DNA of 64,000 nt from the NCBI GenBank assembly GCA_030686995.1, contig CM060691.1, positions 94,630,743-94,694,742 on the forward strand. The letters are read 5' to 3'. The DNA comes from Artemisia argyi (Eukaryota; Streptophyta; Magnoliopsida; Asterales; Asteraceae). Shown in pieces: positions 1 through 13,092 of the stretch. A program made the position numbers and the translations under genes. How positions within the stretch are numbered: the stretch's first letter is position 1; every line of letters begins with the position of its first letter. The notes under the pieces were generated by a model that searched no databases, was not told the DNA's origin, and worked only from the letters and a program-made list of their open reading frames with translations.

Positions 1-450
1 TCGTCTCCCTCGTGGAAGAGGGGGCGTTGTAAACCAAATAAGCTTCCCAATATAAGAATGCATGAAACTAGTTGCTAATCGGATTACTTTAAATTCTACA
101 ACCGAATAAGCGGAAAATACGAAAAGCTTTGACATTAAATTGCAAGCTGAAGAGAGAAACACTCTTCTCCCCCGTTCCGTCGCGAGTAGTTTTGAAGGAA
201 ACGATTACGATTAATGTATCGTTTGAAAAAAGAGAATAAAAGTTTAGGTTTTTGAATTTTGTTTTCCAAAATATAAAAAATACAAAAAGATTTTTCTTTT
301 AAATTTTGATTTTCCTTTTATTTTTATATTTGTGATTTTTGTGGTGTATGAACACCTGTTCATCTTCTAAATGTCTTATTTCTCCACTTTCGAACCCAGA
401 AAGTTTGATTCGTCACACACACCGAGTTCGTTTCCCCAACGTTGAGGAAA
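1..450 (+). other. 5' leader of Athila-type element A
   Basis: AT-rich stretch with no convincing coding frame that leads directly into the gag reading frame. In Athila-type elements a leader of this kind lies between the primer-binding site and gag. No LTR end or primer-binding site is visible, so the 5' LTR of A must lie left of the window. The short frame opening at 339 may or may not belong to gag; the ATG at 450 fits the downstream gag frame better. Confidence 0.55.
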
Positions 451-2288
451 TGGAACAAAATAACCACAACAATCAACACCCTCCGGTGGATGATATTCAA
501 AATGTGCCAGCTCCCGATCTCCAAACGATGGAGGAGTTGTGACAACTGACAATGCACGGAAGAGGTGGTCTGATTGCCCCTCTCAATATCGAGGCTACGG
601 ATTTTGGACTCAAGCATCATATGAGTCAACAAGTCCAAAATTCATGCCAATTTCACGGTTTACCGGGTGACGATGCCAACAAGCATCTTGACAAATTTTT
701 AACTGTCTCCCAAAGTATGAAACAACATGGGGACTCCGATGACGCCCTTCGTCTTTCTCTCTTCCCTTATTCTTTGACGCATCATGCCATCGCTTGGTTT
801 GATCGTCTTCCCAAGAACTCAATTCATACCTTCAAAGAAATGGTTTCAAAGTTCTTGGCGAAATATTTTCCACCATCGATGGTGACGAAACTCCGAAACG
901 ATATTAGCAATTTCTGTCAGCTTCTCGACAAATCTTTATTCGAAGCTTGGGAACGCTATAAGCTTGCTATTGATCGGTGTCCAAACCATAATATGCTTCT
1001 TGTTACGATAATCGATACGTTTTACAATAGTTTGACTTTGCGACATCGGGACACGATCAATGCAGCTGGTGGTGGAACTTTTATGAAACGACGTCCTGAA
1101 GATTGTTACGAACTTATTGAGAATATGATTGCTCATTACAATTACTAGGATTCCTCAGCCGAGAGGAATGAGTCAACAAGATCAATCGCTGCTCACAATT
1201 CTTCTACGTCTAATTCTGAAATAGTCGCCATTACTAAGAAACTCGATGATTTGTCTACGGCTGTTTTACGAATGCATCAAACGACTCAGAATCAGAATCA
1301 AGTCAAAAACCATCAAGTCAATATGGTCAACCATGTTTGTGAGACTTGTGGTGGTCCTCCTTCGTATTTTGAGTGCCCAGCCTCCGGTGGCTTCACTCAC
1401 GAGAATGTGTATGCTACTTCGGGAACCTACAATAAGGGCGGTAACGGATACCAACCACAGGGGGACCGAAATCTTCTTAGCTACCGTTCTAACAATTACA
1501 TTGGACCACCCGGTTTCAATCAACCGAATCAAGTCAATCAAGTGAATCATAACATGCAAAACCGAAACAATCAATTTAACCAGAATCAAAATCAAAACCG
1601 AATGAACAATGGTTTTCAAAATCAAAATCAAGGTTTTCATCAAAATCGGGGGAATTACAATCAAGGCCTGAATCAAGGGAATTTTCAAGGAAATTATGGG
1701 AATTTTCAAAATGCTAATCATGGGAATTACAATTATGGAAATCAAAATTTTCAAAATCAAGGTTTCAACAACAATAACCGTGGACAAAATTTTCAAAACC
1801 CAGTTGTGAATCAAAATCAGTCATCCTCGGATGAGTTATTTAAGCAGTTTATGAAAAGTCAAGAGGAAATGAAAAAAATGCTAATTAATCAAATGGCTGA
1901 ATTGAAGATGTCTTTAAATGATCGACCCTCGGGCTCGGGTACTCTTACAAGCAAGACGATCGGTAACCCGAGGGGCGATGCAAAAGCGATCACGACTAGA
2001 AATGGTGTTTCATACAAAGGAACAACGGCTCCGACTACCTCTTCTTCTTCTTCTCCCAAGGTAGTCGCCCGTGAAACCGAGGTGACAACGGATACGGAAA
2101 TTCCTGTTAATAATGGAAGGACCGAAAACATCCAACCTCCGGTGGTCTCAACGTCAAAAGGAAAAGATAAAGTCATTCACGAAACTGAGAAAGAAATTCC
2201 CGTCAAAACAAAATTACCTTATCCGTCATGCTTAAATGAACAAAAGCATCGTGAGAAAGATAAAAACCAGATGGAAATGTTTTATTAG
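450..2288 (+). pseudogene. A gag (Retrotrans_gag type), broken
   Basis: Structural capsid/nucleocapsid polyprotein of element A, which would package the RNA in cytoplasmic particles. The central block at about 620-1145 reads as a Retrotrans_gag domain (LRLSLFPYSL, FLAKYFPPSM). It is followed by a long Asn/Gln-rich segment at 1500-1830 made of repeated NQN and NYGN units, and by a Ser/Thr- and Lys-rich tail. A CETCGG fragment near 1340 may be a zinc-knuckle remnant. The frame is interrupted by TGA near 540 and TAG at 1146-1148 (Trp position, G to A). The frame continues cleanly after each stop. The last TAG, at 2286-2288, falls in the link to protease. Family recognition is good; no function is expected from this copy. 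Confidence 0.85.
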
Positions 2289-2900
2289 ATTTTTCAAGAA
2301 TTGCATTTTGATATAAGTCTCGCGGATGCTATACTTTTGATGCCAAAATTTGCTTCAATGTTAAAAGGTCTTTTGAGTAACAAAGAAAAATTGTTTGAAA
2401 TGTTAAAAACCCAGATGAATGAGAATTGCTCGGCGGTTATCCTCAAAAAGCTTCCTGAAAAGCTTGAAGACCCCGGTCGATTTCTCATTCCTTGCAATTT
2501 TCCGGGTATGGCTCAATGCTTCGCCTTGGCCGATCTCGGTGCTAGCATTAACCTAATGCCATTATCTATTTGGAAAAAGTTGTCTTTACCCGATTTGACT
2601 CCGACTTGCATGACCCTCGATCTTGACGACCGAACTACTTCCTGCCCGATGGGAATAGCCGAGGATGTCTTCGTCAATGTGGGAAAGTTTCATTTTCCCG
2701 CCGATTTTGTCATTGTTGATTTTGATGCTGATCCACGAGTACCTCTCATTCTTGGGAGAGGTTTCCTAAGGACTGGCCGTACGTTAATTGATGTTTTCGA
2801 TGAAGAAATTACCCTACGCGTTGGTACCGAAGCCGTAACATTTAATTTGGATCAAACCGCGAGATACTCCTCCGATTATGACAAATTTTCCGTGAACTGA
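2289..2900 (+). pseudogene. A retropepsin-like aspartic protease
   Basis: In-frame continuation of gag after the TAG near 2287. The active-site region reads [15 protein letters not shown] near 2527-2570, so the usual catalytic Asp-Ser/Thr-Gly triad appears as DLG, a common form in plant Athila and Tat elements. The second conserved hydrophobic block (PLILGRGFL) is at about 2740-2770. The protease would cut the Gag-Pol precursor. The frame ends at a TGA near 2898, where the expected codon is probably CGA (C to T), and a second stop follows about seven codons later. Confidence 0.8.
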
Positions 2901-4520
2901 GTTGATGTTATCGATTAAGTTACGGAGGAGCATTCTCAAGAATTTCTTGGTTTCACAAATAATGCTTCGAGTGGCAATCCCACTCCTTCTTCTGAACCAA
3001 TCATTTTCGATCCTTCCACTTCTCCTTACTCCGTTTGAGGGAAGTGATTTCATCTTGGAAGAGATCGAGGCCTTTCTTTCTAATGATTCTATTTCACCGG
3101 AAATTGATCATTCCGTTTGCGACCCGTACGGAGATGTTCTTTTGATTGAAAAATTGTTGAATGAAGACCCAAATCCGTCTCTCCCTCCGATGGACCTTAA
3201 AATGGCCGATGTTAAAGAAGTTAAGCCGTCTACTGAGAATCCTCCGGAGCCCGAGCTCAAGGATTTACCTCCTCATCTTGAATACGCTTTTTTAGAAGGA
3301 ACCGATAAACTTCCCATCATAATTTCGAAAGAATTTAAAGATGAGGAGAGGACCCGTCTCTTAGATGTGCTCAAGAAGAATAAAAGTGCCATCGCTTGGC
3401 AAATTTCCGATATCAAGGGTATCAACCCTCGTTTTTGTACTCACAAGATTTTGCTTGAAGACAATTACAAACCTTCCGCCCAACAACAACGACGGGTTAA
3501 CCCGAAAATTCATGAGGTTATAAAAAAGGAAGTTATCAAACTCTCCGATGCCGGAATGATTTATCCAATCTCGGATAGCTCATGGGTTAGCCCGGTCCAC
3601 TGTGTTCCGAGGAAAGGTGGAATGACCGTAGTGACAAATGAAGATAATGAATTGATTCCAACACGTCTTGTTACCGGATGGAGAGTGTGTATTGATTATC
3701 GAAAATTTAATGATGCTACTCGTAAGGACCATTTCCCACTTCCATTTATGGATCAAGTGCTCGAACGTTTAGCAGGAAATGAGTTCTATTGTTTTCTCGA
3801 TGACTTTTCTGGTTATTTTCAAATTCCGATTGACCCTCCAGATCAGGAAAAGACCACTTTCACTTGCCCTTACGGAACGTTCGCTTACCGACGTATGCCT
3901 TTCGGCTTATGCAATGCTCCAGGCACGTTCCAGAGGTGCATGATGTCTATATTTTCCGATATGATTGAGAAAACCATGGAAGTTTTCATGGATGATTTCT
4001 CAGTTTATGGAGATTCTTTCACTTCTTGCCTCCCCCATTTAGAAAGAATGCTGAAACAGTGTGAAGACACCAACTTGGTTCTAAATTGGGAGAAGTGCCA
4101 TTTCATGGTTAAAGAGGGCATTGTCCTCGCCCGTAAGATTTCGAAATCCGGGATTGAGGTTGATAGAGCTAAAGTCGACGTGATTGGTAAGTTACCTCAT
4201 CCCACAACCATTAAAGAAATTAGAAGTTTTCTCGGTCATGCCGGCTTTTACCGACGTTTTATCCAAGATTTTTCTAAGATAGCCCGGCCGCTGACCCATT
4301 TACTTGAAAAAGATGCTCCGTTTGTCTTCTCAAATGAATGCATAAAAGCATTTAATGTCCTTAAGAAGAAGTTAACGGAGGCTCCTATCTTAGTTGCCCC
4401 CGATTGGGACTTGCCTTTCGAGCTAATGTGCGATGCGAGCGATTATGCTATTGGTGCAGTTCTGGGGCAACATAAGTCAAAATATTTCCAGCCGATGCAC
4501 TATGCTAGTAAAACAATACC
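2901..4520 (+). pseudogene. A reverse transcriptase
   Basis: RNA-dependent DNA polymerase of element A. Recognisable protein starts about 3027, after a one-base frame change from protease. Conserved RT blocks run in order: connection and primer-grip region with GWRVCIDYRKFND at about 3680, FLDDFSGYFQI at about 3795 (first catalytic Asp kept), RRMPFGLCNAPGTFQ at about 3890, and FMDDFSVYGD at about 3988 (catalytic DD kept). The thumb follows (GHAGFYRRFIQDFSKIARPLTHLL). The frame changes again near 4515, where a few codons before the RNase H palm are missing. Catalytic residues survive, so decay is by frame breaks rather than loss of the active site. Confidence 0.92.
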
Positions 4521-5143
4521 ATTATACGACTACTAAAAAAGAAATGTTAGCCGTCATTTATGTTTTTGAAAAGTTTCGACCTTATTTGCTCTTAAAGAAA
4601 AGCATAGTGTATATGGATCATTCGGCTCTTAAGTATCTAATGGCAAAGCAAGATGCTAAGCCAAGATTGATGCGGTGGGTTCTACTCCTTCAAGAATTTG
4701 ATGCTGAAATTCGAGACAAAAAGGGAGCTGAGAACCTTGTTGCCGATCACCTTTCGCGTTTAGAGAATCCCCATCAAAGTTATTTCGAGAAAAAGGAAAT
4801 TACCAAAAAATTTCCTCTCGAGACACTTGGGAGTTTATCACATAGTGATCCTAGTACCCCATGGTTCGCCGACTTTGCGAATTACCATGCGGGGAATTTC
4901 ATACGAAAAGGGATGTCGTTCCAGCAAAAGAAGAAATTCTTCAAAGATGTTAAGCATTATTTTTGGGACGACCCCTACTTGTTCAAAATTTGTGCGGATC
5001 AAGTGATCCGGCGGTGCGTTCACGGCAAGGAAGCCGTTGAAATTCTCATGGCATGCCACAATGGACCCACGGGGGGACATCATGGTGCCAATTTCACCAA
5101 AAAGAAAGTTTTTGATTCCGGCTTCTACTGGCCAACGATTTAG
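4400..5143 (+). pseudogene. A RNase H and integrase zinc-binding domain
   Basis: RNase H begins in the RT frame ([16 protein letters not shown] at about 4425) and, after the frame change near 4515, continues through [22 protein letters not shown] and the [17 protein letters not shown] block. It ends in the usual [10 protein letters not shown] linker. The integrase HHCC zinc finger follows: histidines in [10 protein letters not shown] at about 5060-5085, and after the TAG at 5141-5143 the cysteines in CDSCQH at about 5170. RNase H would remove template RNA; the zinc domain helps integrase multimerise on DNA ends. Confidence 0.85.
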
Positions 5144-5737
5144 GATGCCCGTGAATTGGTGAAATCATGTGATTCTTGCCAGCATCAAGGAAAAATCTCT
5201 TAGAGAGACGAGATGCCTCAAAATGCTATCCAAGTCTGTGAGATTTTTGACGTCTAGGGTATCGATTTCATGGGACCATTCCCGTCTTCTAGAGGAAACA
5301 AATATATACTCGTGGCTGTCGATTACTGGTCAAAATGGGTTGAAGCAAAAGCGCTCCCCACTAATGACGCCCGAGTTGTGAAATTTCTTCAAAGTCTCTT
5401 CGCCCGATTTGGTGCACCTCGTGCTATTATAAGTGATCGTGGGACCCATTTTTGTAACGACCAATTCGCTAAAGTTATGCTCAAATATGGTGTCACACAT
5501 CATCTTTCTACTGCATATCATCCACAAACGAGTGGTCAAGTTGTGGTGTCCAATCGTGGCTTGAAACATATTTTAGAAAGGACCGTAGGAGAACATCGTG
5601 CTTCATGGGCGGATAAGTTAGATGATGCATTATGGGCTTTTCGGACCGCTTACAAAACACCCATTGGGTGCACTCTTTACAAGCTGGTTTACGGGAAAGC
5701 CTGCCATTTGCCCTTTGAACTTGAGCACAAGGCCTAC
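5144..5737 (+). pseudogene. A integrase core, N-terminal part up to insertion point
   Basis: Integrase catalytic core in the same frame as RNase H, crossing TAG codons at 5201-5203 (Gln position) and about 5255-5257 (Trp position, G to A). The first catalytic Asp is in GIDFMGPF at about 5262 and the second in IISDRGTHF at about 5430. The third catalytic residue, normally Glu in GQVEVSNR, is Val here (GQVVVSNR at about 5535-5560), so strand transfer would fail even in an open frame. The protein stops at HKAY, where element B inserted; the reading continues with WALKHDNF at 22848. Confidence 0.9.
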
Positions 5738-8700
5738 TGATGAGTGCTCAAACACTCATCATTTTTAGTCAATCTGAACTGCAAAAACATTTAAAAACAC
5801 TCAATAATGCATCAAAATACTGAAAATATTCCAAAATTGTGTTTCATATATTTCAGATGCAAAATGAGTAAAAACAGATGAAAAACATACAAAGTTTGCG
5901 AAATTGGCAGTTTCAGTCCCTCAACTTTCAAAACTTATCAAAATTAGTCCCTGAGCATTTATTTTGAATGAAAAATCAACCCAAGTCCTTTAAAAGACAA
6001 AATTTATCAAAATTGGACTTTGGGTGAAAAGTTTAAGGAAAATACAATTTTGGTCCCTCAACTTTAAGTTTTGGCAATTTTGGTCCCCGGATGTCAAATT
6101 TTGTAAAATTCGCTTTCATGATCCTTGGGTTAATGAAAGTTGGAAATTTTTATCCTTATGACTACTTTGGGAATATTACATTTTCAGTCCACCACTTTTC
6201 ATAAATTACAAAATTGGTCCTTATGTTTTTCAAAAACCAAATGGACCTTAAGCCTAAATAAACAAACAAACCAACCAAATCCCTAATCCAGCCCACACCC
6301 TTTGTCCCATCACCACGCCAGCCCAATCCACACCTTAATATTACTCCCTCCCATTTTAAATAAAACACCCCAGTCAACCCATCTTTGACTCGCCCCTAAC
6401 CTCCATCACTTCCCCTAATTACCAGGGTATTTTGTCCACCCCCACATGGCCTCCACCTTCACCTAGCACCTCCACCACCCTCTCCTATCCCCCCCCCCCA
6501 ACCATTAATGATCCCACCTACAACTACCTAACCATCCCAATTGCAATATCCCCGTTTTCCCGCCAAAATCAATTTCAATGGCCATGATCAAATTTACCAA
6601 TCCAACGGTCAATAAACCTAGTGGGAAAGTCACTGAGGACCCCAAGGAGCCCTATAAGTCAAGAAAAGTGGAAAGAAGAAGAAGTCAGTAGATAATGTAG
6701 TGTAATTTTAGTTGTAGCAAGTCGTTTTTAATGTAATTGCATTTTTATTTGTAATTTTTTCTTTAAAATTGTTGTAAACAACATTTCCAGTGTAATATTA
6801 CCTTTATGAAAGCTTAATTTCAATTATCCTTGTGAAATTCTCATTTTGCTATTTTTCTTTGAAAATTCTCAAATTAGTTTAAAGCTGATAAAAGTTGTTG
6901 TTATTTGTTTGTTTAAGCTCATTTTAGTAAATGATAAGTTTTTATAAGCTTCTTGAGTACTAAAATCAGTGTTAGTCTTTAAAATGCAAAAATAGCTCAA
7001 AAATAGTTTAAAATATAAAAATCAATCTTGATGAACAAGAAAGCAAGGAGTATGATGGAATTTGGATTGCCATGGGTTAGGTGCCTCATGGGTGGCTTTA
7101 GGATGTGTTCTTAGTTGTTGGTTCTCAGTTTCTCAGCTTGGAAAGCCTTGTAAGCAATTTCCCATTTTTATGCATAATTACTGTGGATTTGATTCTATAT
7201 GCTTATCTGTGATTTTCAGTACTTATTTAGTGTAATGGAGTGAGTTTGTGGTGTTGTGATAAGTAGTTGTTCAGTGGAACTAGTATTTGCTCATTTATGA
7301 TCATGACTGCCATATGTAGCATAACATAGCCTAGGCCTCATTAGGACTCATTTTCAGTACAACTTAGTTTAAATCGGCTTAATATAGCATACATGATCAT
7401 TCTGTACAAGTATTAAGACCCATATCAGTCCAACCCTTTGAAAATCACTTGATAGGTCATTTTAAGGGAGTGTTTGGAACAGGAGAACTCACTGTGATCT
7501 AGTGAGTTTGTGTTGTTATCTCTGGTTGTTTCATGTTTATATAGGTCCTAATAGGTTAGTTATGTAATAAAAATCAGTAGTTGTTTAAGAAAAAGTCAAT
7601 TTCTCTTTTAAATCCTCATATTTATTTAACTGTTAAGTAGTTTAGATCCATAATCATCATATCACCTCATTAATTGATGAGGTAGCTTAAATAAGTCTTA
7701 TTATAACTTATTATTACTACTTCAGTCATTTAAAACAAATCAAAGTTTAAAAAAGTCAAAGTAAGCCTTAATCATAAAAAGTTAATTTACCCTTAGGCAG
7801 AAAAAACCAAATGTTGCAAGAATTTTAGAGAATTTTGTGTGTGGTTTCAGGCCTTGAAATTTTCAGGACTTGTAGCCCCCCAGCTAATCTTTGACATCCC
7901 ACTCTTACTTTATTTTAAGCAATTTTTTTGTGGGCCCTACACTGCCCCAAACACACCTGCAGGGGAAGCACCTCCCCTGCACCAGCTTATTTGGTCCAAA
8001 ACCCCAACTTCCAAGGGCTATTCCAGGCTTATTAGTGGGCCCCATGGTTTGGTTTTTGGCTTTTTAGAAAGTCATTAAGCACATCTTGAGGTTCCAGGGC
8101 TTATTTTGAGGTTTGCACCGCATTTGCTAGGGCTGCAAGGTCCATCAACCTTGTCCCATTCCTGATTGGTCTGTGGCTTTTTGGTTTCGCTAATCAGCTT
8201 GTTTTAGCTTATCGTTGTGTTCCCTCTACTTGTTTTAACTTCTTTCAAGTTCCCATAAGTTGTTTGCATCTTATTTTTCTGTTTGTGTACCCTAGTAGCT
8301 TATTCTTAGCCTTTTCTTAAGCTTGTTTGACCAAAAGTCAACTGTCAAGCTTATAAGCCTCATCGTGCTTATTTTTGAGTTCTAAGCTAGTTGTTTTTAC
8401 AAAAGTTACTTAATTTTAGTTATAAAATAGTTTTCCAAAAGAAAATCCAGAAAAAACTAATTTAAAAATAAGTGATAGTTTCTATTTAATTTAATTTATC
8501 TTTTTAATTTTCCTTTTTAGTAATTTATAAAGTAAATGGCATTTTTATATTTTTCATAATTTTATTTTATATTAAAGTATTCTTAGAAATTTTTCCAGAA
8601 TTTTATAATGTAATTTAGTAATTATTAGATTTAACATTAGTTTTATTATTTATTAATTAATATTCAAGTATTAAATAGCATAATTAGTTTTTATAAAATA

Positions 8701-8973
8701 ATACCTAGTTTTTATATTTTTCCTAACTTTTATATGTTATAAAAGAATTTTAGAAATTTTTTCATAATTTCTAATATTCATTTTCTAATTTTCTTAATTA
8801 ATTTAGTTAAATTAGATATTGATTAATAATTAGAATAATAATTAGTAAAATAGTTTAAAAATAATTTTTACAAACTTTTTATATTTTTCTAGGATTCCTA
8901 TGATGGTTAATTAGTTTTATAAAACTTTTCATAATTATCTAAGTCATTTTAGTATTTTTAGTAATTTAAATTA
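5738..8973 (+). repeat. B 5' LTR, 3'-truncated
   Basis: Matches 9157-12390 almost without gaps. The match stops abruptly after the run GTAATTTAAATTA at 8961-8973, whereas the right copy continues another 1.8 kb (excluding C). The missing part includes the LTR end, primer-binding site and all coding sequence, consistent with one large deletion. The first 24 bases fold into a perfect 9-bp stem (TGATGAGTG with CACTCATCA). The first 500 bp carry repeated GGTCCCT/AGTCCCT-type motifs (about 5915, 5946, 6051, 6082 and 6211). A weak TATA-like CTATAAG is at about 6652. Open frames inside (for example 7839-8078) have no coding character. Confidence 0.9.
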
Positions 8974-9156
8974 GTTTTTTCATAATTAGCTGGTGGTTTG
9001 CTCAAAATCACATGGTTATCGGTGTACCATAGTTCTTACTTGAACTGAAACATTTGGATACTCCAAAAGTAATGGCTTTTGGTAAAGAGATTAAAATCCA
9101 TTAAATTTTCAAAACAGTTTATTGTTAGGGACTAGCAATAGTTTAGTGTGGGGGAT
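8974..9156 (+). other. B residual interior with polypurine tract
   Basis: Sequence with no counterpart in the right LTR copy up to its boundary. It ends GACTAGCAATAGTTTAGTG followed by GGGGGAT at 9150-9156, immediately before TGATGAG of the right LTR. This is the form of polypurine tract seen in Tat and Athila elements and is all that remains of the interior of B. Confidence 0.75.
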
Positions 9157-12100
9157 TGATGAGTGCTCAAACACTCATCATTTTTAGTCAATCTGAACTG
9201 CAAAAATATTTAAAAACACTCAATAATGCATCAAAATACTGAAAATTTTCCAAAATTACGTTTTATATGTTTCAGATGCAAAATGAGTAAAAACAGATGA
9301 AAAACGTACAAAGTTTGCAAAATTAGCAGTTTCAGTCCCTCAACTTTCAAAACTTGTCAAAATTAGTCCCTGAGCATTTATTTTGAAAGAAAAATCAACC
9401 CAAGTCCTTTAAAAGACAAAATTTATCAAAATTGGACTTTGGGTGAAAAGTTTGAGTAAAATACAATTTTGGTCCCTCAACTTTAAGTTTTGGCAATTTT
9501 GGTCCCCGGATGTCAAATTTTGTAAAATTCACTTTCATGATCCTTGGGTTAATGAATGTTGGAAATTTTTATCCTTATGACTACTTTGGGAATATTACAT
9601 TTTCAGTCAACCACTTATCATAAATTACAAAATTGGTCATTATGTATTTCAAAAACGAAATGGACCTTAAGCCTAAATAAACAAACAAACCAACCAAATC
9701 CCTAATCCAGCCCACACCCTACTACCTTGGCCCATCACTATGCCAGCCCAATCCACACCTTAATATTACTCCCTCCCGTTTTAAATAAAACACCCCAGTC
9801 AACCCATCTTTGACTCACCCCTAACCTCCATCACTTCCCCTAATTACCAGGGTATTTTGTCCACCCCCACATGGCCTCCACCTTCACCTAGCACCTCCAC
9901 CACCCTCTCCTCTCCCCCCAACCATTAATGATCCCACCTACAACTACCTAACCATCCCAATTGCAATATCCCCGTTTTCCCGCCAAAATCAATTTCAACG
10001 GCCATGATCAAATTTACCAATCCAACGGTCAATAAACCTAGTGGGAAAGTCACTGAGGACCCCAAGGAGCCCTATAAGTCAAGAAAAGTGGAAAGAAGAA
10101 GATGTCAGTAGATAACGTAGTGTAATTTTAGTTGTAGCAAGTTGTTTTTAATGTAATTCCATTTTTATTTGTAATTTTTAGTTTCAAATAGTTGTAAACA
10201 ACATTTCCAGTGTAATATTACCTTCATGAAAGCTTAATTTCAATTATCCTTGTGAAATTTTCATTTTGCTATTTTTCTTTGAAAATTCTCAAATTAGTTT
10301 AAAGCTGATAAAAGTTGTTGTTATTTTTTTGTTTAAGCTCATTTTAGTAAATGATAAGTTTTTATAAGCTTCTTGAGTACTAAAATCAGTGTTAGTCTTT
10401 AAAATGCAAAAATAGCTCAAAAATAGTGTAAAATATAAAAATCAGTCTTGATGAACAAGAAAGCAATGAGTATGATGGAATTTGGATTGCCAAGGGTTAG
10501 GTGCCTCATGGGAGGCTTTAGGATGTGTTCTTAGTTGTTGGTTCTCTGTTTCTCAGCTTGGAAAGCCTTGTAAGCAATTTCCCATTTTTATGCATAATTA
10601 CTATGGATTTGATTCTATATGCTTATCTGTGATTTTCAGTACTTATTTAGTGTAATGGAGTGAGTTTGTGGTGTTGTGATAAGTAGTTGTTTAGTGGAAC
10701 TAGTATTTGCTCATTTATGATCATGACTGCCATATGTAGCATAACATAGCCTAGGCCTCATTAGGACTCATTTTCAGTGCAACTTAGTTTAAATCAGCTT
10801 AATATAGCATACATGATCATTCTGTACAAGCATTAAGACCCTTATCAGTCCAACCCTTTGAAAATCACTTGATAGGTCATTTTAAGGGAGTGTTTGGAAC
10901 AGGAGAACTCATTGTGATCTAGTGAGTTTGTGTTGTTCTCTCTGGTTGTTTCATGTTTATATAGGTCCTAATAGGTTAGTTATGTGATAAAAATCAGTAG
11001 TTGTTTAAGAAAAAGTCAATTTCTCTTTTAAATCCTCATATTTATTTAACTGTTAAGTAGTTTAGATCCATAATCATCATATCACCTCATTAGTTGATGA
11101 GGTAGCTTAAATAACTCTTATTATAACTTATTATTACCACTTCAGTCATTTAAGACAAATCAAAGTTGAAAAAAGTCAAAGTAAGCCTTAATCATAAAAA
11201 GTCAATTTACCCTTAGGCAGAAAAAATCAAATATTGCAAGAATTTTAGAGAATTTTGTGTGTGGTTTCAGGCCTTGAATTCAGGACTTGTAGCCCCCCAG
11301 CTAATCTTTGAAATCCCACTCTTACTTTATTTTTAGCAATTTTTCTGTGGGCCCTACACTGCCTCAAACACACCTGCAAGGGAAGCACCTCCCCTGTACC
11401 ACCTTATTTGGTCTAAAACCTCAACTTCCAAGGGCTATTCCAGGCTTATTAATGGGCTCCATGGTTTGGTTTTTGGCTTTTTAGAAAGTCATTAAGCACA
11501 TCTTGAGGTTCCAGGGCTTATTTTGAGGTTTGCACCTCATTTGCTACGGCTGCAAGGTCCATCAACCTTGTCCCATTCCTGATTGGTCTGTGGCTTTTTG
11601 GATTCGCTAATCAGCTTGTTTTAGCTTATCATTGTGTTCCCTCTGCTTGTTTTAACTTCTTTCAAGTTCCCATAAGTTGTTTGCATCTTATTTTTCTGTT
11701 TTTGTACCCTGGTAGCTTATTCTTAGCTTTTTCTTAAGCTTGTTTGACCAAAAGTCAACTATCAAGCTTATAAGCCTCATAGTGCTTATTTTTGAGTTCT
11801 AAGCTAGTTGTTTTTACAAAAGTTACTTAATTTTAGTTATAAAATAGTTTTCCAAAAGAAAATCTAGAAAAAACCAATTTAAAAATAAGTGATAGTTTCT
11901 ATTTAATTTAATTTATCTTTTTAATTTTTCTTTTTATTAATTTAATAAGTAATTGGCATTTTTATATTTTTATTAATTTTATTTTATATTAAAGTATTTT
12001 TAGTATTTTTTCCAGAATTTTATATTGTCATTTAGTAATTATTAGATTTAACATTAGTTTTATTATTTATTAATTAATATTCAAGTATTAAATAGCATAA

Positions 12101-12510
12101 TTAGTTTTTATAAAATAATACCTAGTTTTTATATTTTTCCTAGCTTTTATATGCTATAAAAGAATTTTAGAAATTTTCTCATAATTTCTACTGTTCATTT
12201 TCTAATTTTCTTAATTAATTTAGTTAAATTAGATATTGATTAATAATTAGAATAATAATTAGTAAAATAGTTTCAAAATAATTTTTACAAACTTTTTATA
12301 TTTTTCTAGGATTCCTGTGATGGTTAATTAGTTTTATAAAACTTTTCATAATTATCTAAGTCATTTTAGTATTTTTAGTAATTTAAATTAATTTAATTCC
12401 TTTGAAAACCCTAAAGTCTCTCTCCTAGTGTGGGCGATTTTCTGCCTCCCCTATCTCACAATATTCCGGCTTAATTCTGTCTATCAAATCACGTTTTTCT
12501 TTGATCCTTC
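9157..12510 (+). repeat. B 3' LTR, first part
   Basis: Second LTR copy, starting with the same 24-base hairpin as the left one at 5738. It aligns with 5738-8973 up to 12390, then continues as LTR sequence missing from the left copy until element C interrupts it at 12511. The last five bases, CCTTC (12506-12510), are the target duplication of C. About 13 mismatches in the first 320 bp against the left copy suggest a clearly older insertion than C. Confidence 0.9.
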
Positions 12511-13002
12511 TGTTGGATCGTGAACACCTTGAACTTGTGTTAATAATGATACTTTGAGTGATACCACTAAGTATGCGGAATCTACTTAATGATACTTAGA
12601 AGATTGATTGTAAATGAAACAATTGTATGTATGAACAATGTATGTAACAAAACAAATAGCTCCAATATTATTAATGATAATAATACGAGTGATCTATGAT
12701 ATCACTAGGGTTACACCTTGAAGCTCTAAGAAAACGTATTAGAAAGATATATTCTAACTATGAATTAGGATCTCCTTTTATACAGCAAGGAGTCCTCTTT
12801 TACAAGATAAGTATAATACTAATAGAATAAGATATACACAAAATCTTTTCTATGTTTATCTAAGCGCGTTTCTCTAACAGTTAACAAGTGAGCAGTGGTA
12901 ATATTTGTTCTTGCAGTGGTAATAAGTTTCCACTGCAAGTACAATCTTCTGCAGTTGTAATATCTTCACTAGCCGTCGTAACTGATAGAATAATTCCCAA
13001 CA
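12511..13002 (-). repeat. C 3' LTR (492 bp)
   Basis: Differs from the right LTR at two positions only (A/C at offset 13; C/G in the AGCCGTsGTAAC box near the end). It carries the CAGTGGTAA motif at 12893-12901 and 12914-12922 and its complement TTTCCACTG at about 12928-12936. A TATA box (ttttata on the plus strand, 12776-12782) lies just downstream of these on the minus strand. Confidence 0.95.
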
Positions 13003-13018
13003 ATCCTCCCCTAAACTT
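13003..13018 (-). other. C polypurine tract
   Basis: Plus-strand ATCCTCCCCTAAACTT directly after the LTR; on the minus strand it is a purine run ending in AGGGGAGGAT against TGTTGG. This is the expected primer site for plus-strand synthesis and fixes the element as minus-strand. Confidence 0.85.
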
Positions 13019-13092
13019 ATGATTTATTTGTAAATCAACAAGTTTCTTCAAGTATACAATAAACCTGAGGATATGGGAATTCTTCCAAACAC

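Noticed and set aside
1266..1814. 182-codon minus-strand ORF
   Set aside because: Antisense shadow of the Asn/Gln-rich gag of A; Ile/Leu repeats mirror the AAT/CAA repeats.
7839..8078. 79-codon ORF in the B LTR as a gene
   Set aside because: The corresponding region of the other LTR copy (about 11250-11490) has indels that break it, and no domain is recognised.
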